From the NCBI RefSeq assembly GCF_021155775.2, contig NC_060234.1, forward strand, positions 1,550,001-1,614,000: DNA of 64,000 bases, given 5' to 3'. A program made the translations under genes and the position numbers. Positions 13,141 through 27,300 of the stretch are shown piece by piece; positions within the stretch are counted from its first letter, which is position 1; the number at the start of each line of letters is the position of its first letter. The DNA is from Neodiprion pinetum (taxonomy: Eukaryota > Arthropoda > Insecta > Hymenoptera > Diprionidae). Below the pieces are notes generated by a model. The model was not told where the DNA came from, did no database searches, and saw only the letters and a list, made by a program, of their open reading frames with translations.

Positions 13141-16100
13141 CTGTGAATTTTTAAGCAATTTTCAACACCGTTATTACAAAGGTGGTCAAAATTCGATGCG
13201 CGTTTGTACAATATTCGCTCTATGGATACTTGCATTTGTAAACGAAAGGTGATTCTGTATGTATATATATAACAAAGTACATTCACAGATACACGCGTCG
13301 TATCTGTTCCCCGATTGCCGTTGCACGCTCACGTGAATACGAAAACGGATTTTTCGAGCTTGAGAGGGTGCCTCATTTCCTATCTCTTTCCTTCACCTCT
13401 CTCGACATTCTCTCCGCGATCTCTACTGTACATGCAATATGCATACGTAACATTTCCCTCCGCCGGAATTCCCCTCCTGTTCATGATTTTTTATATCGCG
13501 GGGGGAGAATCGCGGTGTGTATAAAAATAGAAGGATGTATCAAATTTGTGTAAACTATCGGTTGCGTTTCCCTGATTCCGTATGTATATATAGAAGGAAG
13601 GAAGAGAAATAAAAAATTCCTCTTTTGATCTCTCGACAATCCTGGTCTGATCGGAAAATTTTCGCGTAATTTTTTAACCATCCTCTAAAATGCCGCGGAG
13701 TTTTTACCCGACTGATTATTTAACTTGTAGTTTGTTTGTTTTTATTTTTCAACCGAGCACGAAAAATTGCTACGCAAATCGACTTTACTTATCGCTCTTC
13801 TTACCTTTAAAAACGATGTGTCAAAATTACAAAAAACCCGTAAAATTCTCTAATTTTTCATTGATCAAAATTTGTCAAAGACTCGAGGAAAGGTCTTTTT
13901 CGACACGATAAACTGCTTTCATCAATCGCGCGATTGAATATTATTGCTCGTGCACTTTTCGCAAGTATACACACACACATATATGTGTGTGTAAACGCGT
14001 ATCGGTGTAAAAGAGGAGTGACGGGGGGGGGGGGGGGGGAGGAGGAGGTTGTAGAATCGGTAAAACATCGAAACAAATCAGAGGCTGAGCCGTAATAACT
14101 CAGACTTTCGCATCCTCGTCGTGTTTGCCGAGCTATTCGTCAGTCGCGCGTATAAGCTTCCGAGTTATGTTTAAGTTGTTGAACTATGGGAGATTTAGAG
14201 AATGGGGGAAACTGCCGCGTCGCGAGGACGAGGACGAGGACGAGGATGAGGGGAAAGACCGACCGAGTGAGATGAATTATTTGTCATGCAGCTCGTGCTG
14301 ACGACGAGGCGATTTAAATTCGTGTCGTCTTGCGTAGGCCGGTTTTAATACATATAATTGCACTTGTAATACCCTCATCCTTCAACCTACTCTACCTCTG
14401 CGCCGTCATTTATTTCACCATACGTCCGAGGTAGTAAAGTATTTGTCCACCTATTATCCCCATAATGATAATGGTAGAACGAAATTTGTTCATTTATTTA
14501 TAGATATTTGTTTTTCCTTTTTCTTTGCTTGTTTGTTTGTTTGTTTCTCAATTATTCCTCCTATTCTCATTCTCATTCTCATTCTCATTCTCATTATTAT
14601 TAACGTTATTATTATTATTGTTGTTGTTATTGTTTGACTCGTGTCTTACATTGTATGTATAAGTAATATATTTTCATATTTATATATTTACCTGGGTTTC
14701 CGTAAGCATAAGCGATGTCGCGACCTCGAATCTCTTTGGTCTGCTGAGATATTTGTTCTGACGAAATTGTTTCTCAAGTTCCAAAAGTTGCTGCGACGTG
14801 AACGCCGTTCGCGGACGTCTTGTTTTACCGAGAAGAGTGTGCTGAGCCGCGCAACCTGGAACACGTTATTGTTTATTGCTTTTTCTTTATATTATCGTCA
14901 TTTTTCGTTTTCGGTCAGTTGTATTCGGTATCACGATACATCGTATCGGTAGGTAATCGACAATAGACGTTTTTTTGTTGGTTTTTTTTTTCACAGTTTG
15001 AACCGATAGTCGAAAAACGGGGCGGTGTTGAAATTCCGAATTTGGAATATTTCGAAAGCGGCAAATTTTGAAAGGACAAAATTTCGGAACGGTGTAACTC
15101 GGACAAGTTAAAGGTTTCGAAATTGTAAGGAATCTAGTATTTCGGAACATCCGACCGATTGAAACTTTTTACGTTTCTTCAAAGTTTGATTTCTTTACTT
15201 CAAGTTTCGCCACGAATTAATTCGAAATTAGGCGCTTTCGGAACTTATCAAATTCGGAACTTCGACCCCTTCACCGAAAAACTAATCATTTATTTTCTTT
15301 TCATTCACCACCGAAGGTCAGAATAATTTACGATTGATCAAACAAAAACAAATACAACGAGCGAACCAATATTTTCATAAATATAAATGAACGAAAATTG
15401 AATATTATATATTATATATGTATTATATATGTAGGTATGTATACGTATGTATATAAATAAGGCATATATAAAAATGATGTCGAGGATGAATGCTAATGCA
15501 ATTATCGGCGATGCGCCCGTTCCCCGGGGACTTAACGAGGGATGGATCGTTTGGGGTTAGGATTGCTAAAGTTTCGCCTGGAGGGGTCAGAGAGAGAGAG
15601 AGAGAGAGAGAGAGGCTTAGGTTGGCTTTCGTGCCCTCGACTACCGCCCCAACAATTAGCTACGCGAGTGACTCTTGGCTCGTCGCGCGTTTCGATGCCA
15701 AGGGATCGAAGGGAGGGAAATTCAAAGGAATTCAAGGGAGTTCAAGCCTCATCCTCATCCCACCTCCTAATCACGCTACTTCCATTCGCGTAAAGAAATG
15801 AGGAACGATTCTATTCTCGAAACTCATTCGGTGGTGAATTATTTTACATCCGTTCGTTAATTTGGTGATTAACTGATGTATTTTTTTTTTTTTTTTTTTT
15901 ATCCAATCCAACGGTCGATCGATTCATCGATGAAACGATCCGTCGTAGTAACGATTGCGTTCCTCACGAACTAGTGTAATTTTAAATTCGTTTCTTCCCC
16001 ATTTTTTATTTATTTTATTTTCAAGTCGAACGTTTGCACCCCCGATTTTTATGTTGTTCGATTAAACAGCATCGCTTGTATCTACTTTGGTAACTAGCTG

Positions 16101-19100
16101 CAGCTTGGAGGCGCAAGTGCACATATATATATATATACATATAAGCATAAGCATGACCACCGTCGGCAACAGCAGGAGTTTCGAACCGCCTGTCACTGTT
16201 TGTACACATGCCAGTATTTAGCTCAGGCATTACAGGCACCTACGTACGTACGTACATGCATGCATGCATACGTGTAGCAGCCGAACGAGTGCAGCAGTGA
16301 ACGGGAATCACACCTCGGATATATAATGCTTTCGGATTACTGATTCACTTACGATCAGCCCTGCGATTTATGGATAAACGAGGGGCAGGTTTAATTTTGG
16401 CAATTTATTAAACCATTGTCATCGACAAATTGCAGACGGAGGGTGGGAATGTAGAAAGGTCCTCGTAAAATCTTACGCCTCACATTTCACGATGAAAATT
16501 TACCGTCTGCGTATAGATATTCGTAATGCGGGCGTGAAAAGATTTTTGAGAAAATTTTATTACAATTTATTCACGGTGGCCGGATATCTGGAAAATATGG
16601 AAAACCTCGGATCGTCGGAAGATTTTTAATTTGGTTGTGGAAAAAATTGGAAATATACGTTTTTTTGTCACGGGAATTGGAAACGATTTTTTGAGGTAAC
16701 GAGTTTACTTTTTTCTCGTCGAGAAAAGAAATTGGTTCAAACCGTTTGTGTGTTGATAAGCCGAACGATTTAGGTTTTGGGTCTTGGAAAACCTGGAAAT
16801 TTAATGGGATTTTTTTTGTTTTACAGAAATTTTGTGGCCACCCTGTTATTGAAAAACTTGTACCTAATAATATCACCGTTTACGTAGATTCCGGTTATCG
16901 GAGGATTTCCAGAGCAGGATTTTCAATCAATCTTTTAGTTTCAGGGTATACATAGCTCCGCAGGTCGCGTAGGTGACGATGATTGATACCTAAGCCTTAC
17001 AGTGATTGTGCTGACCGAGAACGCAACAGATTTTCGAGTATTTATTCTGCGCGCGTGCAGCCATTATGTCAACTATCGTATTTATTTAATTGGGACAGCG
17101 CCGTATGGCGCTCTCTTTCCGGCACCTCGCACCGTAGATTGTGTAATTCAGGATGAACCGCAAGTGTCGTCCATCAACGATTCGTCTATGCTATGTACAA
17201 AATAATAATCTCGACGTTGTTTACTTTGAACACTAGTTTTCCTCGACTTGTTTTGTACGCTAAAAACGTAGAGTAAACATCAGAGACTGATTTTGCGTTG
17301 AAATAACCAAAAAAGGATCGACGATACCGCAAAATGATTAGGCGTACCTCGTTTTTCCCAAACACGATACACTTTTTAACGAATTTTTCTAGTTACCTAT
17401 TTCTATATACCGTATGAAATTTTTCTCCCTGTAGCAACAGCAACGCGAACGGTACAGATAATGGGCGATAAATTGGCACCGCGTCAAACGGTTGTGAGAA
17501 AATGTATTCGTCGGTTCCGTTATATGGATACCGCGTTCGCATCGGTACGATACAAGGTTCGGATGATGACGCGATCTCCGGTGCAGAGGCCATATGCGAA
17601 CCCTGCGGGAAACCCCTGCCGAAATTCCCCGACCCCCGCAGCTAGGCAATAAATAGCCTGCTAAATGCTAATCCCACCACCGATGGTTCCGGTGGTTCAA
17701 CGACGCCAAAAGGGTCCAACCGCTGTCACCGCTTTTACTCTCTTCCCGATACTTTGTAGCTGGGTCGGTTTTTACGCGCAGAAAGCGTATCGAAACGCAT
17801 CGGCGACAAGTTCGATGGACGTTGATGCCATTTTCTTTCATTTTCTCGACAGTTCGTTAATTGCTCTTGTACAGTAGGTACCGAACGTAACTGCGAGATA
17901 TATTTTCCTCGACTTCTTTGTTTCAAATTGTTTTAAAATCTTTGAAAGTGGTGTGGGTTTGATTTTACTCTACGACAACTCGTTTCGATAAGAAGAACAT
18001 TTTCTATCAAATTTGCGAAAATCCTACTTTTCGTATCACCTTGGCGTCGTTGGGTAGTCAATTTGAAAAAAAATTGAAGCGTCATTGATGACGATGATCA
18101 ACAAATCGCAATACCGAATTCCGTGTTAAAAAAAGAAAAATGAAAATTTGCGTTCACTCTAAGTTTTCATGGAGTGAAAACTGCGGAACTTTGCACGACG
18201 GAGTGAATATTTACACTTCAAGAGTGAACTTTTTCACTCGAAACGCTTGGAGTGAACAGTATCACTCATTCGATTTAGAGTTGTGCAGTTTCCGCTATCG
18301 CTTAGTGACTTTTCACTCCGAGACATTGAGAAAGTTAAATCTACACTCAGGTTGAACATAGTAATTCGAACGATGATTCCTCGTGTACTTCCTTACGATA
18401 ATAATCTTTTCAAACCGACGATCAATTACGGCGATTATGTAACGTACGATGACAATAATGGGTGAAATTATCAGGCTCTCTAACCGTCGAGGAAAATCGT
18501 CACGACACATCTAATAAATAACGAATCTGGAGGATCTCCCTTTTCGAATCGAGGCCTCGATCTCTCTCTCTCTCTCTCTCTCTCTCCCGCGTTAAGTACC
18601 AGCCATTATACATATACGGATAATGGTCGGTGTTTACCGCTGTGATGATTGGGACACGATTCAAGGGTGCTACGCGGCCGGCAGGCTTTAAATGGCTAAT
18701 GGGGACCAAATAAATTAAATTATCATGATAAAAGCGGAGGGTGCCTCGGGAGGGAAGGAAGGAAGGAACCCCGGGAAGCCAAACCGGGACGTCGAATAAG
18801 AGCGTGAATAGTGATTGTCCACTCGATAAAGCCGCCCTCCTTGTTTACTGACATCTGTCACCGTTTATCGAGGTGCTGGGTGTGCGCGGCAGGAGGGGAG
18901 ATCGCTCCGTCATTCTCTCTCTCTCTCTCTCCTCCCCCTTTGCTTCACTTCCGCCTTACGGTGGTCTCCGATTGGCCGTTTCCCCCGAAGGCGACACGGT
19001 TATTCGGTGAAAACTGACCCTGCTGATCTGTCCTAGATGACCGAGCTCTGGAAGGGAATTCATCCTGCAGGTACCTTTCTACAAGCTACCCTTCCTTAAC

Positions 19101-21306
19101 GCCGGACCGTACCCCGGATTTATATTATTTATTTTGCCACGGTCTATTTGTAGTTTGTTAGCGCCCTATACACACCTTCCTACCTTACTACCACCGATTC
19201 TCCACCCTCTCCGCAGCCTTATGTCACCCTGTTACTAAATGCCAACCCATCCCACCCTACGGTTCTCGCTCACTGATCACTGCCCGTCTGCCTGCCTGCC
19301 TGCCTGCCTGCCTGGCTGCTTGCTTTTGCTCGACCAGGAAAATAAACACCGTCAGGTCCAGATTCTCGCCCCTACAATAACCGAGTGAAATATCATTCGA
19401 GATTTTGAAACGAGAAATTCACCCTTCGTAAATCTCTGCGGCTGATGTTCCCGACAGGTTGCAAGGAATTTATAATCGATCGGGGGAGTTTTGTTTTCGT
19501 TGACGCGCCGAGAAACGACTTTTGCGGTTGTTGGTTTTCTTTCTTTTTTTTTTTTTTTTTTTTTTAATATCGCTGAAGAAGTTTTCGACCTTGTCTCGAA
19601 TTATGGGTAGACTTTCTCGGTGTCGAAGGTTAGTAAAATCGGAAGTCAAAATTTTAACGGTCGCTTCTGAGGACAGGTCCTCCTCGGAAAATTCAAAAAT
19701 TACTTATTGACGGAGGTAACAACGGAATATGGTTATTGATAAATATTCTTCTGTATAGAAAAAAAAAAAAAAATCCGCCGATAGCGGTAACATTTAAGAC
19801 ACAAAATTTTAGCAGAATTGTCGTCCGTCAATCAATCAAGCAAATCCAACTGGCGGTCAAGTCGTCACCCAGTGAATGACAAGGTTAATGTTAACGCTTG
19901 CATCAAATCCAATATAATACATAATTCGATGAATTTAAATGCTTATCGACAACGAAGGGGAGCTTAAGCTTATTTGTCAGGTTCAATTGGTGGCATTGTT
20001 TAACTAAGAAATTATTGAACAATAACGACGGTGAACAAAAGTTACGCCGCAACTGTACGAAGGAAGGAAGCGAAGAGGAAGATGGATCGTTTATAGTAAT
20101 TTTTCAGTAATTTTTTTTGTTTTCCGCAGCAGGTTACAGAGCCACAAATTTCATTCTCAAATTTTTGTACCCTGAATAAGGAGAATATTTTCCGATTGTG
20201 GTAGAATCATCGGAATCGTATTGTTGAACAACGTTACACATCCGCGAGTGATTCACCAATCGTGTAACAAAATTTGAACAAAAGATGAAAACAAAAAAAA
20301 ATTTTTTTTTATGTTTTTTTCGCTTTTTGGAAAGTTCTGATTTCGCGGGTGATTTTTTTTCCCCCATCGGTATGCGTCCACGGATACACTATAAAACGCC
20401 CTCCTCGTACCTATAGGACGAACCCCTCGTTAGCCAAGGGTTCGTTTAATTCCCAGCTAATTACTCGCTGGTCCCACTCTCCTCGTCTCTTCGTGATTCG
20501 TGCGCGGTTTGCTATTTAACTCGTAAATTGATGTAGGGTGGTATCATTTGGTCGTGTGCACGCGCGCGTGTGTCTGTGTGTGTGTGTCGCTCTTTTTTCT
20601 TTTGCTCTTTTCTTTAAACTTCCGCGCTCTAAATTTCAACCGTGAGTGCGAATGTTTGATAAAACCAGATAACGGTGGTTGTTCTTTGGTGAGGATGACG
20701 TTACTACTTCGCACCTTTAGAAATATCTAAAACTTATAGTAAACCGTGATAAATAAAATACACTAATATTTTGCAAAAACAACTTCTTGATAGTCGTTCT
20801 AAGATTGTGCAACAATGGATTTTTTTACTGACCCCAGCCCCGTGTTCTTTTGCTCGCGATAAATTGATCGGACTGAATATCGTGTGATACAGCCACTGTA
20901 TTGATTTGTAAAAATTTTCGAAATACCGTAAAGTTCGCGCGTATAATAAACAAATTTCTTATTCTAGATCTTTTACCGCGTTAAATGATTCGGTACAATA
21001 AGAAGTAACGGACACTGGGTATCAACAACGCGTAATCGTTACAAGCGTACGGGGTAGAGAACGAGCAGAATTTTTCGTACGACGAAAGACCGAATTTGAA
21101 CGACGGAGTTGGTAGGGCGGCAATTCGTCCTCCCTGCTCGAGGCTCGCTCTAATGGGGACCAATTATCCAATCGTGAATTGCAAATTGGGATTACCGTTC
21201 TAAATCACCGTGTATCCCTAACCGCCCGGCCTAACCTTACAAGTTGCGGGGGCGCGAGAAGCCCCGCCCTCTCTTTCTCTCTCTCTCCCTCTCGCTCGAT
21301 CCATTC

Positions 21307-21349
<43 letters not shown>

Positions 21350-24300
21350 TCGGCTCGCCCCGCCCAAAAATTATTCTGCACCCTCGGAGCTGCGTTAAAC
21401 GAATCTAGCATCACTCCCCTCTTCTTCTTTTTCTTCATCTTCTTCTTCTTCTTCTACTTGTTCGTCTTTTACCCTCCCACCAGACCGCTTCGCTCCCTAT
21501 CTCCCTTCCTCCCTCCTTGTCGAAGAAGTTAGCCAAGTTTTATCCGGCTATTTTCCTTACCCGGAATGGCCGAATTTAATCCCAAACTCGACTCGCCACA
21601 AATCACGCCGTAAACATCCTTAGGAGGATCGTAGAGAACGTCTAAAACCCCGATCTCTCCCTCTGCACCTCTCATCGCTCTCCCTTATCCACCCTTATTC
21701 ACCCTTCCTTACTTCTCATTCCGATTCCCGATTCTCAGATCCCGGAGGAGAAATATCTCTTCACTTTTCTTTTCCCTTCACCGCTATCTCGCTTATGCTG
21801 TTCAACTTTTGCGATTAGGGTAGGTATTATACCAGCTTATACGAGGTACCTATAATGCGGATGTCTGAGGGACGAACTCTTTCACGTTTTATGGGGAATT
21901 CCGTGCCAACCTGACCTGAAAGAGAAACCTCTGAACCTCGCCATTTTTTATTTTGTTTTCATAATTTTTTCTGCAATCCTCCCAACTCTGAAACGGTACC
22001 CTGAATTTTTTCAGATTTTCCATTCAACTGGCCAATTAATTATAAATATTGTGAGTCATTTTGAAAAGGAACTTTTTTAAACGTTCTTTGACAATTCTGA
22101 AATCAGATCAAAAAAACTGCAAGTGCTCAAAAGAAAAAAAAAATTAAAAAAACTCGTCTCATCATAGAAATATGTGGAACCGAAAATACAGTTTCTGACA
22201 ATTGTTTGAGAATTTCGAATAGGTCTCTTTCAAAATCACTTGAAGTTTTTATAAATGATCGACTAGTTGAATGAGAAAATTCGTAAAAATTTAAGGTATC
22301 GTTTAGGAGTTGAAACAATTGCAGAAATTTTTGTTTTTCATACAAAATCGGAAATTGCGAGGTTCAAACATTGGTCGGGTTCGCACGGAATTCCCCATAG
22401 ATACGTATAATAAATATAACCTCTGCAGAAACTCACCGCGTTGCTCTTCCGAAACTCGAAAAGTTGGTTTTCCGAAAACTGCCGCTACGTGATCAGCGAA
22501 TCGTTGGAGGGATTTAACGTTCTTTTTCTTTCGCTTTCTCTTTCTCTTCCACATTTTGCCAGACTGTAATATAACGTCCCTACATTCGTAAGATTGCAAA
22601 AATTCAACCCCCACGCTTACGCTTTTCCTACCCTGTATCGAACGTTACGTACACATAATCTACACACGTAAGCTGAACTGCAGTGACCGAACGAATTGGC
22701 AATCCCGTTTTGCTACGATAACCGAAAACTATCCGAACGAACACGCTATCGGGTGTATAGGTGTATGTGCGCGTAGAAGCGGAAAAAAATGAAAATGCGT
22801 ACACCACACGTACACAGGTACGCAGATACATGGATACATGGATACGTGGATGCATATAGAATCGCCATTGCCGTATAGTCTGACGTATCGCTGCAATGTC
22901 GTCTGCTTTAATCCGGACTGAGAGGTTCTCATCAATCAGTTACGTAGCGTGCTTTCATTCCGTACGTGTGCGTATGACGCATACGGATTCAGCGCATCGT
23001 AGCATCGAGGCGTCGATTTGGTATCGAACCGCATTATAAATACATGGGACGAGTTTGGGGGTGTGTTGGATCATGGCGAACGATGCGGTGTCGTGGTGCT
23101 GGTGTAGATTACACCGGTTAATGGTGTTTCTGAATTAGCAAGCTAGTTTGGCCTGCAGCCGCATGCAAACAGATCTTGGTTACCCGATGTGTACATCCCG
23201 CGGTATCCGCACTGACGATCGTTCGATCCGCGTATCTGTTACCTTGTACATATACGTGTAGGTACGCGCGTAACTTGTACCTACGATATTTCAACACTTG
23301 GTAAGTTTTTCACGCGTGCACGCGGAGGTGAAGGAATTCCTCAACCAACAATGTAGATCATTTTGGAGTCCTTTCGCTTCGATCCGGTATCCCTTGTTTG
23401 TGCCAAATACGATGACTTCGATTCAACAGTTTCGATTTAATTAGTTTCTCAAAATGATGGTAACTGGTTGAATCGGTCGCACTAATTTGTTTACGGGGTA
23501 AAAGAAACACCGCATGCTTCGAAACAAGCAGAGAATATATTTGTCATCGACGTCGGTATATTGGTACTATAAAACGGCCACCAGGCGGTGAACTTTCTCG
23601 CTATGGAAGTAACTCCGGAGATTGTTATAAAACCGGGTAGTCGGCTGTGAAACGGCTAGTTAGGTTAGGTTAACGTGAGATATAATATCTGTCATCAGAC
23701 CTGTCGCAAACGAAGAAAGCATAACACCAAGGTACAGAGTCATAGAAATTGACATTGACAATTTGTACTTCTACGTATTCAACGATAAGTTTTCGGGTTT
23801 TACTCGTTAAATATCGGATAAATGCCACAAAAATTTTTAGTCAACAGAATTATAAACGATATATGATTCGTGGAATAGATTTTGCGCGCTTGGATAAATC
23901 CAGTGTTTAGTCAATGCAATAGATTTTTGTAATAACAAATTTTATTGCCTGCTTCAACCGTTGAACTCTCGACTCGACAAAAACGTGAATTGAAACAAGC
24001 TCAATTTGTTTCGTTACAACAATTTCATATTTTTCAAACAAGACGATCGAGGTACGTTCAATCAAATTTTTAGTCATTTCTATCACGCATTTTTTTTTTA
24101 TCAAAAATTAACATTATCGCAAGGAACTCGCGCCGTGTTATCTTGAATACATCGATAGCCAGCATGGATCATTCAAAGGCTTGATTCGATTCCCTATCGT
24201 GTCTTTTTTCCCCTGTTTTTTTTTTCTTCTCAATTTAAGAGAAATTATAACTAACAGCGATAATTGTTGTGAAAAAACTTTACCAGCAACGCGGAATTAT

Positions 24301-27300
24301 TTTTTTTTTTGTCTCCAACTTTGCATCGCATGGCAATCAGTAATTCGTATAAAATGATAAGGGATTTAGTTTCAATTAACATCTGTCTCTCTGTACGTAC
24401 ACGTATACGTATATTGTAATATACGTAATGTACGCGATACCTGCAATGCAAACAGAAATAAACTCAGCGGGCAAAATCGGTGAATGTTCACCATATGCCG
24501 AGGAATGATTGCATTCGGTTGTTCGCCGCGTTACAATATCAGCTTCTCGTTATTTGTTTGACGTATAATTCAATAAACTTTGTTTTAGAGAGAAAAAAAA
24601 AAAAATAAAATTATCTTTCTCTCTTTTCATGCTTAGCCGCCACCAGCGCAAGATTGGTAAATAGATATATAATATTAATTCGTATAATATGTAGGCGTAT
24701 CCGTTCAAACAAATCACAGATGGAACGAAACCTCAGGTACAGGTATAATATACGTCTAATCAATAATTAATGCGATTACATAAATTTATCTGTCGCTTTT
24801 TATGTATACATATAGGTATAGGCACCAAATCGAATCTTGCAAAATGTCAGGTATTTATTTTTAAAATTGAAATATTCACGGTTTTAATAACAAACTTTCG
24901 TCAATCTGTTGGTAATTTTATTACGCAGGTGCAGTTCGGTTGTTGATCGTTATTTTTACATATCGAGACATAAAATCATCAGTTGTTATTTTCTAAATAG
25001 GGAAAATTGTCGTACCTTGAAACATATTGTCGATTTCGACTTGTAGTGATGTTAATTGAAAAAAAAAAAAAAAAACGCGATACTTTTCTACGAATATTCA
25101 GATGCCATGAAATACTAACCTAAATTTCGGTTATTTGCTTCGTCATCTTGACGTATAACGTGATTTAAAGATTCGAGTATTTTTTTTTTTTCATCTTTTT
25201 TAGGTTCTTTATCAGAACGCCACACAAATATACGGGCTAAGAAATTCGGTACACCGATTTAGGAAATAATACGATACAGAGATACTCGATAAAAATGTTC
25301 GTACGGTTGAATAAAGTTCGTTCATCTTGTAATTCGATAAAAAAATAAAAATAAAAAAAAATGATCACGATTTTAACTATAAATGAAGTTTTAAACAGAA
25401 ATAATAATTAATAGCTGATTTTACAATAATTAGTTTGCGGTAAAACTCAATTTACGCATCGTATTTCAAGGCACACGAGGGTGTTTTACGCTGGTGCACA
25501 TTTAAATATTTTTTCTCAAATTTCGTCAAAAGTAAATCAAGTTGTTTGAACAAACAAATGAAGGTACGTTTTGTTACGGAAGGACTGCCATTTCAGATAA
25601 TATCAATTTTCGCATAAAAATTTTGAAAACCTCCCATTTCATAACCTAAAATCGAAAAAGCGTCCCAATGTACAAGGTAAAACACTTTTTTCCACTTGAG
25701 AAACACTGCAGGCATACTGAAATTTTCCATTTAAGAGTATTTTAAAGCACCGTAACCATGGTGACATTTCATGGAGGAGGAATGAGGGAAGGAAGGAAGG
25801 AACGAAGGAACGAAGGAAGGTGGAATGGCAGGAGCAGCAAGTGAGTTAGGAAGGGAGGTAGGGGGGGATGAATGGACGGATGGATGACGCACAATTAACT
25901 AATTAAATCATCCCCGACTCTCGAACCATTTACCAGCGCGTCCCCAGAGTATCCAGCTTCGAGGTTCCCCCTTTGTTAGTTGACGGGGAAAAAAATATCC
26001 CTCCACCCTCCACCACCACCACCCCCCCCCCCCCCCCCCCCCCCCCAAACTTTTAGCCTCAGCCAACTCTCTTTATCTCCGAAAATTCGTTCGCCATTTT
26101 TATTCGCCTTATTATACCTTTCCCTTATGACAACGGACGATAAAAAGTGCAAACAAATTCTCTCTCTCTCTATCTCTCTATCTCTCTCTCTCGCTCTCGC
26201 TTTTTCAATCCTGCAACTCTTGAATATAATTATCAATTATTCGATTTGATATGAAAAATTTTTTATTCCCCTTTACAATATCAATATTTTCATCACAATC
26301 AGGTTGTCTATATTTGTATCGATTTTTAAAATTTGTCCTTTACGAAGTGACGGATGAAAAAAAATCTTATAATATTACAGGGTGTTTGACGACTTGAAAA
26401 AAAAAACCGAAAATTCTTAAATTTCATGAAATTTTAGTAACGAATCTGATATTTTCTTTTTTCAATTGTTGAGTCTCTTGTAGAGATGGATCGATGTAAA
26501 GAAAATTTGACGATTTTTTTTCGTCGTACGTACGGAATTTCATTGCGATATTTATTGCGCGTGTTGCAAAGGTGATGTGAAAGTAGAAAAATCGAGATCT
26601 TAATGTAAAATTGATTGCTATACTTTAAATACTTGGAAAATCAGATTCAAAAATTTTCCAACGTAGTTCTAGTTCCTCCAAAAGGTAACGAAAAAATCCC
26701 TATTTCGTTCCTGAAAAAACCTCTAATATCATGAAAGTAGTCAACCTGAATACGCGAGATCGTTTGCGATGAAGATTATTCTGTTCGAGTGAAGATCGTG
26801 TATTTATTGGTAATTTGTTTTCTTCATTTTTTCTTTATCGCAACCTCCGTGACTAACGATCGAATTTAGGAAGCTTATCGTCATCGGTATATAAACCGTA
26901 AAGAGTCGATAACGCTCGGACAAAATTAACGCGTGTATTATTACAGACGTATCGCGTATAATCACGAATCGAACGAGGCTGAGGTTGGACGTTTAATCGT
27001 CGTGTAGTGGAATATTGCTCTTACCTCATATATTACAGACAATTGTAAGTGGGCGTATGTAATTATTTGTTTTCAATGATCGCGTGCAGCCGCGCTTCGT
27101 AACGTTGTGCTGTTAACAAGTTTTACGACCATCGAACGACGATCTCAGCGAACCGATAACGCGGCTATAAGATCGTAAATTACGACCGATACGATTATGG
27201 AAGGATTCAACCTACTTGCAATTATTTTCAAATCTCTCGATCTTCTCCTCTGCTAAAAACCAAACTTAATCGCGTATCGTTAAATTATTTGACGATTAAT

